Part shown: piece by piece, positions 25,301 through 29,616 of the stretch
Numbering within the stretch: the stretch's first letter is position 1
How the letters are laid out: every line of letters begins with the position of its first letter
From: JBCDBH01 sp039184055
GTDB taxonomy: Bacteria; Acidobacteriota; Thermoanaerobaculia; Multivoradales; J023
Reading direction: 5' to 3'
Assembly (NCBI GenBank): GCA_039184055.1
Contig: JBCDBH010000025.1
Coordinates: 1-29,616 of the forward strand
DNA: 29,616 nucleotides
Made by a program: the position numbers and the translations under genes
The notes under the pieces: generated by a model
Databases searched by the model: none
Seen by the model: the letters and a program-made list of their open reading frames with translations, nothing else
Told to the model about the DNA's origin: nothing

Positions 25301-26135
25301 GTCTGCATCACCGCTCACCCCCGACGACCACGAGGTGATCGACCGCTACCTGCGTGGCGAGCTCGATTCCGAATCGAGTGAACGTTTCGAAGTTCGATTG
25401 CTCGCCGAGCCCGCGCTGCTCGACGGGCTCGAAACCGCCGAGGCCTTTGCACGCGGGATCAAGACCGCCGCGACCCAAGAAATGGTGGCCACCGCCGCCG
25501 CGGCGGCGACGATCCGCCGACGTCGCTTCGCCCAGCTCGCCGGGATGGTGGCGCTCGCCGTCATGTTGTTGATTCCCAGCGTCGTCCTGGTCAGGGACCT
25601 ACAGAACGTCGATCGTGAGCTCGACGTGGCACGTGATCAGGTGGCGGCCGCCGATCAGCGTGCCGAAGAAGCCGAGCGCCGCGCCGATGATGCCGAAGCT
25701 CGTCGATCCACCGACGCCGATCGTCGCGACACCGAAATCGACCAGCAACTGGCCGCTCTCCGTAGCGAAAACCAACGACTCGAACAGCAAATCGCCACGC
25801 CGAGCGTCAACGTGCCCGTGCTCACCCTGGCTCCGGAACGAAGCGCCGCTAACCAACCGAGTCAGCGTCTGACGCTCGGCGATAGCGGATCCGTCGTTTT
25901 TCTGCTCGAGGTCGCGCTCCCGGTCGCGTCACGCTATGGTGTGGTCCTGCGCCAAGACGACACGGTTCTCTGGCGGGGTGAGGATCTAGTCCCCGACAGT
26001 CTCGACACCCTGACGATCAGCGTGCCGTCGTCCCTGCTGCGCACGGGCGTGCACACCTTCGAAGCGAAGCCTAGCGACGGTTCGGGCTCCACGACCCGCT
26101 TGCGCTTCGACGTCGAGAACGATTTGGCCGATTAA
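25293..26135 (+). CDS. Membrane-anchored anti-sigma-factor-like protein
   Basis: The 280-residue product has an N-terminal cytoplasmic segment (1-78; DHEVIDRYLRGELDSESSERFE resembles the first helices of zinc-finger-type anti-sigma domains, but the HxxxCxxC zinc motif is absent). One membrane span follows at about 79-101 after RRRR, which favours a cytoplasmic N-terminus. A coiled coil (about 103-167, rich in Ala, Glu, Asp and Arg) and a beta-rich periplasmic domain (about 190-276) complete it. ATG at 25293 has GAGGGA 8 nt upstream and overlaps the sigma gene by 8 bp. It probably holds the sigma factor at the membrane; the periplasmic domain could be a sensor or protease target. Confidence 0.8.
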   Translation: MSESASPLTPDDHEVIDRYLRGELDSESSERFEVRLLAEPALLDGLETAEAFARGIKTAATQEMVATAAAAATIRRRRFAQLAGMVALAVMLLIPSVVLVRDLQNVDRELDVARDQVAAADQRAEEAERRADDAEARRSTDADRRDTEIDQQLAALRSENQRLEQQIATPSVNVPVLTLAPERSAANQPSQRLTLGDSGSVVFLLEVALPVASRYGVVLRQDDTVLWRGEDLVPDSLDTLTISVPSSLLRTGVHTFEAKPSDGSGSTTRLRFDVENDLAD

Positions 26136-26139
26136 CCCC

Positions 26140-26169
26140 TTGACAGAAGCACTAGGACTGGTGCACTAT
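26140..26169 (+). promoter_or_regulatory. Possible sigma-70 promoter after the anti-sigma gene
   Basis: A consensus TTGACA (26140-26145) lies 5 bp after the anti-sigma stop codon. An 18-bp spacer leads to CACTAT (26164-26169), which matches the -10 consensus at only three of six positions. No plus-strand protein gene follows, so it would drive only the structured region to 26287. Confidence 0.3.
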
Positions 26170-26287
26170 TTGGTCTGCACCTCTTCCGTATCCCCGGCCG
26201 GATCTCATCCCCTCTTCAACTTGCGATCCGGCCGGCCCCTTGTTCCTACTCCACCCGTTGCTTACGAGCAGCGGGTTTTAAAATTTT
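26170..26287 (+). ncRNA. Candidate structured small RNA or 3' UTR element
   Basis: Between the putative promoter and a terminator lie about 115 nt with no credible gene. They contain a perfect 11-bp stem (CCGGCCGGATC at 26194-26204 with GATCCGGCCGG at 26225-26235) enclosing a 20-nt pyrimidine-rich loop, then a pyrimidine-rich linker and a terminator stem. It could be an independent small RNA or a stabilising 3' end of the sigma operon mRNA. No known RNA family was recognised. Confidence 0.3.
26254..26287 (+). terminator. Rho-independent terminator of the CHAT-sigma operon
   Basis: An 8-bp stem with one G-U pair (CCCGTTGC at 26254-26261, GCAGCGGG at 26268-26275) and a six-base loop is followed directly by TTTTAAAATTTT. 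It is placed to end plus-strand transcripts from the sigma operon or the putative small RNA. Confidence 0.7.
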
Positions 26288-26295
26288 GGACAGCA

Positions 26296-26321
26296 AAAAG
26301 GCCGCCTTTCGGCGGCCTTTT
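26296..26321. terminator. Bidirectional Rho-independent terminator
   Basis: A perfect 11-bp inverted repeat (AAAAGGCCGCC, loop TTTC, GGCGGCCTTTT) with A- and T-runs on opposite arms lies between the convergent sigma operon and export operon. It should stop transcripts of the minus-strand permease gene that ends at 26353 and back up the plus-strand terminator before it. Confidence 0.85.
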
Positions 26322-26352
26322 GTCGTTCTCGTTGGAATTGGGAAAACCGGGC

Positions 26353-27540
26353 TCAGAGCTCCCTCAACGCCGTCGCCACCGGCAGACGCGCCGCGCGAAC
26401 CGCTGGCAAGAGGCCACCCACGAAACCCATCACCAAGGCGTAGACCACACCGCTGATCATCAGCGGCGGCGTCACCGCGAAGGCAAAGGCCACCTGGGAG
26501 AAGGTCTGAAAGTTGAGCGTCGAGGCACGGTAGCCGTTGAAGAGGAAAAACGCCAGCACGGCGCCGATCACCCCACCGACCAACGCCAACGCCAGCGCCT
26601 CCACCAAGACCGACACCACCACCGGCACCTGACGAAAGCCCAGCGCCCGTAGCGTGGCGATCTCGCGCGCTCGCGCCGACACGGCCGTGTACATGGTATT
26701 GAGCGCGCCAAAGACCGCGCCGAAGCCCATCAACACCGCCAGGACCAACCCCAACGTGCTGACAAAGCCCGCCGTGGCCTGGCCCTGCGAAGCGTAGAAC
26801 TCACCCGACCGCTCGACCTTCACTTCGAGCCTGGGATCGTCCTGAAGCGCCTGCTTGAAGCCATCGAACGACGCCGGATCGTCGAGCCGCGCGCGCACCG
26901 ACTGGAACGAATTGCCCCGTCGGTAGGCCGGCCCGAGCACTTTGGCGTCGGTCCACAGCTCGGCTTCGTCGAGCGATCCTTCGGTGGTGAACAGACCGAC
27001 GATGGTCCATTCGTTCTTGCCCCACCGATGCACCGCGCCGACGTCGACGCCTTCGAACGACTCGCTCGCCGCCACGCCGGCGATGATCTCGAAGGTACCC
27101 GGATTGAACATCCGTCCGTCGACGATCTCGAGGTTTTGGCGCACCTCGACCGCCTGCTCGCTGACCCCACGGAGCGGCACGTTGGCCTCGGTATCGGTAC
27201 CGCGTTTGGGTACGTCGACGATCACGAAAAGCTCGGCCGACGACAACGCACCGTCTTCGTTACGCGCCAGGCCGGCGGTATCGGCGATGATCCGCGTCTC
27301 ATCGAGCCCCAGGCCACTGGTCAGCTCGGAATCCGAGCCATCACGGAGCACCACCACGGTGGCCTCGTCACCGGTCGAGCCGAGGGTCTTCTGCAAACCC
27401 ACCGCGATCGAGAGAACCGCGATGAACACCAGCACCACGCCGGCGATACCGACCACCGCGACGGTCGACGAGTCGAGCCGCGCCGGCAGGTTGCGAAGGT
27501 TGAAAATCGATACCGCGACGATCTGTCTGAGCGTCCGCAC
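26353..27540 (-). CDS. MacB/FtsX-type ABC transporter permease (second of pair)
   Basis: The 395-residue protein has one N-terminal membrane span (about 22-45), a large extracytoplasmic MacB-core-like domain (about 50-270) and three C-terminal spans in the FtsX domain, ending AARLPVATALREL as MacB-family permeases do. EIATLRALGFRQ is the cytoplasmic coupling helix that contacts the ATPase. GTG at 27540 is chosen because GGAGGG lies 7 nt upstream; a TTG at 27546 would give a 4-bp overlap with the preceding gene but has no usable spacing. It is the last gene of the export operon and ends just before a bidirectional terminator. Confidence 0.88.
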   Translation of the reverse strand: MRTLRQIVAVSIFNLRNLPARLDSSTVAVVGIAGVVLVFIAVLSIAVGLQKTLGSTGDEATVVVLRDGSDSELTSGLGLDETRIIADTAGLARNEDGALSSAELFVIVDVPKRGTDTEANVPLRGVSEQAVEVRQNLEIVDGRMFNPGTFEIIAGVAASESFEGVDVGAVHRWGKNEWTIVGLFTTEGSLDEAELWTDAKVLGPAYRRGNSFQSVRARLDDPASFDGFKQALQDDPRLEVKVERSGEFYASQGQATAGFVSTLGLVLAVLMGFGAVFGALNTMYTAVSARAREIATLRALGFRQVPVVVSVLVEALALALVGGVIGAVLAFFLFNGYRASTLNFQTFSQVAFAFAVTPPLMISGVVYALVMGFVGGLLPAVRAARLPVATALREL

Positions 27541-27542
27541 GA

Positions 27543-28688
27543 TCAAGCCCTCCGTCCGAGCGCGTCGATGATCTTGAGACGTGACGCCTGCCACGCCGGA
27601 AACGCCCCGGCCACCAAGCCGAGCACGACGATCAACACGGCCCCCAACGCCATCGCCCACGACGGCATGAAAAGCACCGGCAAGAACTGCAGGTCGATCT
27701 CACCTCGCGCCACCAGCGCGATGATCCCCAAACCGGCAAGCCCGCCGACGAGCGCGATCACCATCGACTCGGCGAGCACCAGCCGCATCACCCGGCCGTC
27801 GGTGAAACCCAAGGTCTTGAGCACCGCCAGCTCGTTGATGCGCTCGCGTACCGACTGCGCCACCGTATTGCCCGCCACCAAGAGCAGGGTGAAGAACACC
27901 ACGCCCAAGATGCTGGTGACGATCGCCTTGATGTTGCCGTATTGATTGGCGAACGCCTGAACGAAGGCCTTCTCGGTCGACGTCTCGGTCTCGGCCGACG
28001 AGTTGGCGAAGGCCTGGTCGATCCGCGACGCCACCTCGGGCGCGTTGTCGGGATTCGAAATCTGCACCACGTACCAGCCGATCTCTCCCTGCCACCAGCC
28101 CGGTGTCTCGTCGACGTACTTCCAGTGGAAGAAGAACTGCGTCTCGTCGTAGGTCTCGTCACCGGCCTCGTAAATCCCCTCGATCACGAATTCCCAACCC
28201 TCGTCGAGCTGGTAAATCGGGCTATCGAGCGGAATCCGATCGCCGACCTCCCATTCGAATCGTTCGGCGAGCTGCCGACCGACGATAGCGCCCTGACGAT
28301 TCGCCAACCACGCCTCGCGCTCCTTGTCGGTGAGCACGATCTCGGGATGGATCGCCAACCAGCTCTCTGGATCGACCGCGATATTGGCGAAGAAATTCTT
28401 CGGGTCCTGGTAAATGCCGTTGAACCAATTGCCGTGGGTCACCCCCGCCACCCCGTCGACATTGTCGATGCGCGCCGCGTAGCTATAGGGCAAGGTTTGA
28501 ATCAACGACACCTTGTGCTTGGTGATCAGTCGATCGACCCCGGCCAGGTCGACGCCGACCCCGAAGCCGGCCTGCACCATCATCAACACGCCGTAGAGCA
28601 AAAAGGCGACAAAGACCGAGCCCACCGTCAAGATGGTGCGAAACGGCTTGCGCATCAAATTGCGCCAGATGAGGTGGATGAACCTCAT
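27543..28688 (-). CDS. MacB/FtsX-type ABC transporter permease (first of pair)
   Basis: The 381-residue protein has an N-terminal span (about 16-40, after the basic LMRKPFRTIL), a periplasmic core domain of about 200 residues rich in Trp and Tyr, and three C-terminal spans with RINELAVLKTLGFTDGRV as the coupling helix. The C-terminus (AFPAWQASRLKIIDALGRR) is typical of the FtsX/MacB superfamily. Its gene overlaps the ATPase gene by 4 bp (ATGA). The periplasmic sequence differs from that of the second permease, so the two probably form a heterodimer with one ATPase pair. The exported substrate is unknown. Confidence 0.9.
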   Translation of the reverse strand: MRFIHLIWRNLMRKPFRTILTVGSVFVAFLLYGVLMMVQAGFGVGVDLAGVDRLITKHKVSLIQTLPYSYAARIDNVDGVAGVTHGNWFNGIYQDPKNFFANIAVDPESWLAIHPEIVLTDKEREAWLANRQGAIVGRQLAERFEWEVGDRIPLDSPIYQLDEGWEFVIEGIYEAGDETYDETQFFFHWKYVDETPGWWQGEIGWYVVQISNPDNAPEVASRIDQAFANSSAETETSTEKAFVQAFANQYGNIKAIVTSILGVVFFTLLLVAGNTVAQSVRERINELAVLKTLGFTDGRVMRLVLAESMVIALVGGLAGLGIIALVARGEIDLQFLPVLFMPSWAMALGAVLIVVLGLVAGAFPAWQASRLKIIDALGRRA

Positions 28689-29386
28689 GCCACCGCCCCC
28701 GCGACCGTCTCGTTCACCAGCGCGCCCTTGTCGAGATGCACGGTGCGTTTGGCGCGTTTGGCGGCGAGCGGATCGTGCGTCACCATGATGATCGTCTTGC
28801 CATGATCCTCGTTGAGGGTCTGCAAGAGATTGAGAATCTCGTCACCCGACGCGCGATCGAGATCACCGGTCGGCTCGTCACCCAGAATCAGCGTCGGATC
28901 CGAGACGATCGCCCGCGCTATACCGACCCGCTGCTCCTGACCACCCGAAAGCTGACGCGGATAGTGCTTGCGTCGATCCGACAGCCCGACGACATCGAGC
29001 GCGATCTCGACTCGCTTCATCCGCTCCTTTTTCGACAGCCCGGTCAGCAAAAGCGGCAGCTCGACATTGCGTTCCGCGGTGAGCACCGGCAGCAGGTTAT
29101 AGAACTGGAAAACAAAGCCGATATTGCGTGCCCGCCAGGCGGCCAGCTTGGCGCCCGACGTCTTGTCGACCCGTGTGCCCGAAACCTCCACCGACCCTGA
29201 CGTCGGCTTGTCCAGGCCGCCGATCAAATTGAGCAGCGTCGTCTTGCCCGAGCCCGAGGGACCCATCAGGGCGACAAAATCCCCCGCCGGTACCTCCAGA
29301 TCGAGACCGTCCAACACATCCACCTGCTCACTGCCACGCTTGTACACCTTGTGTACGTCTCGAACCGACACCAACGAATCGCTCAT
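28685..29386 (-). CDS. MacB/LolD-type ABC transporter ATP-binding protein
   Basis: The 233-residue ATPase has Walker A GPSGSGKT (42-49), Q-loop Q94 in FVFQFYNLLP, signature LSGGQEQR (146-153; the family norm is LSGGQQQR), Walker B LILGDEPTG (166-174) and H-loop H204 in VTHDP. The size and FQFYNLLP/NVELPLLL features are those of the LolD/MacB group, which drives mechanotransmission across the periplasm rather than membrane transit of the substrate. ATG at 29386 has AAGGAGGT 6 nt upstream; the in-frame extension to 29437 overlaps the adaptor gene and was not used. Confidence 0.95.
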   Translation of the reverse strand: MSDSLVSVRDVHKVYKRGSEQVDVLDGLDLEVPAGDFVALMGPSGSGKTTLLNLIGGLDKPTSGSVEVSGTRVDKTSGAKLAAWRARNIGFVFQFYNLLPVLTAERNVELPLLLTGLSKKERMKRVEIALDVVGLSDRRKHYPRQLSGGQEQRVGIARAIVSDPTLILGDEPTGDLDRASGDEILNLLQTLNEDHGKTIIMVTHDPLAAKRAKRTVHLDKGALVNETVAGAVA

Positions 29387-29402
29387 CTCAGGACCTCCTT
29401 GG

Positions 29403-29616
29403 TCAACCCTTCGCGCGGACCCGCGCTCCCTCCGCAATCGCCGAATCCAAAATCACCTGCTCACCGGCGCGTACGCCGTCCACGATCTCCACCCGCGTGC
29501 CGTCCACCACGCCCGTCTCCACGGTACGCGACACTGCCACGCCATCTTCGATCACCAGCACCGCGCCATCCCGTAGCGCCGCTTCAGGGATATAGAGCCG
29601 AGGCGTCTCGTTCTCC
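29403..29616 (-). CDS. Periplasmic adaptor (membrane fusion protein) C-terminus, partial
   Basis: Only the last 70 residues are present; the 5' part lies beyond the right edge. The segment reads LYIPEAALRDGAVLVIEDGVAVSRTVETG and ends in GVRAGEQVILDSAIAEGARVRAKG, the membrane-proximal beta-domain pattern of RND/MacA-type adaptors. It stops 16 nt before the ATPase gene, and the expected adaptor-ATPase-permease-permease order supports the call. It would link the inner-membrane complex to an outer-membrane channel. Confidence 0.85.
   Translation of the reverse strand, partial: ENETPRLYIPEAALRDGAVLVIEDGVAVSRTVETGVVDGTRVEIVDGVRAGEQVILDSAIAEGARVRAKG

Overview
The window is GC-rich chromosomal DNA (by eye about 60-65% GC) from a Gram-negative-type bacterium, most likely an Acidobacteriota. 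The best lineage clue is the 556-residue secreted VWFA-related protein at 11256-12926, a family typical of that phylum. A YpdA-type flavoprotein, a TPR-CHAT protein beside an ECF sigma factor, and a holin-X family membrane protein fit the same picture. No rRNA, tRNA, CRISPR array, insertion sequence or prophage was seen.

Layout. (1) 1-3482, minus strand: a histidine phosphatase (sixA) followed 10 nt later by a very large SEFIR-NACHT protein that runs off the left edge. This is a STAND/NLR-like architecture of the kind used in antiviral signalling. (2) 3612-5810, plus: polyphosphate kinase ppk1, divergent from sixA and closed by a strong terminator. (3) 9414-5887, minus: a housekeeping run of DUF2064 transferase, NAD(P)HX repair enzyme, tsaE and a 3-hydroxyacyl-CoA dehydrogenase. 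(4) 9461-10474, plus: SAM hydroxide adenosyltransferase (DUF62) and a DUF4177 protein. (5) 15707-10532, minus: a tightly packed run of lgt, thiD, ypdA-like, VWFA-related protein, holin-X protein and a small membrane protein. (6) 15908-16900, plus: an RluA-type pseudouridine synthase, followed by a 339-bp non-coding gap that ends in a nine-copy hexamer repeat. (7) 20756-17240, minus: ABC ATPase, ABC-2 permease, DesK-type histidine kinase and NarL-type regulator, resembling the Bacillus yvfRSTU/lnr modules. (8) 20962-26135, plus and divergent from (7): a TPR-CHAT caspase-like protein, an unrecognised 125-residue protein, an ECF sigma factor and a membrane-anchored anti-sigma-like protein. (9) 26136-26352: a non-coding block with a promoter-like TTGACA, an 11-bp hairpin and two terminators, possibly a small RNA. 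(10) 29616-26353, minus: a MacB-like export operon (adaptor, ATPase, two FtsX-type permeases).

Two systems deserve most attention. The TPR-CHAT/small protein/ECF sigma/anti-sigma operon has the parts for protease-controlled transcription. It recalls the Csx29-Csx30-sigma arrangement of type III-E CRISPR, but has no CRISPR component and carries a secreted-type N-terminus. The SEFIR-NACHT protein is a candidate immune receptor, cut off by the window edge. Start codons were chosen from ribosome-binding sites, family N-termini and gene overlaps. Functions are assigned from recognised motifs, not from database searches.
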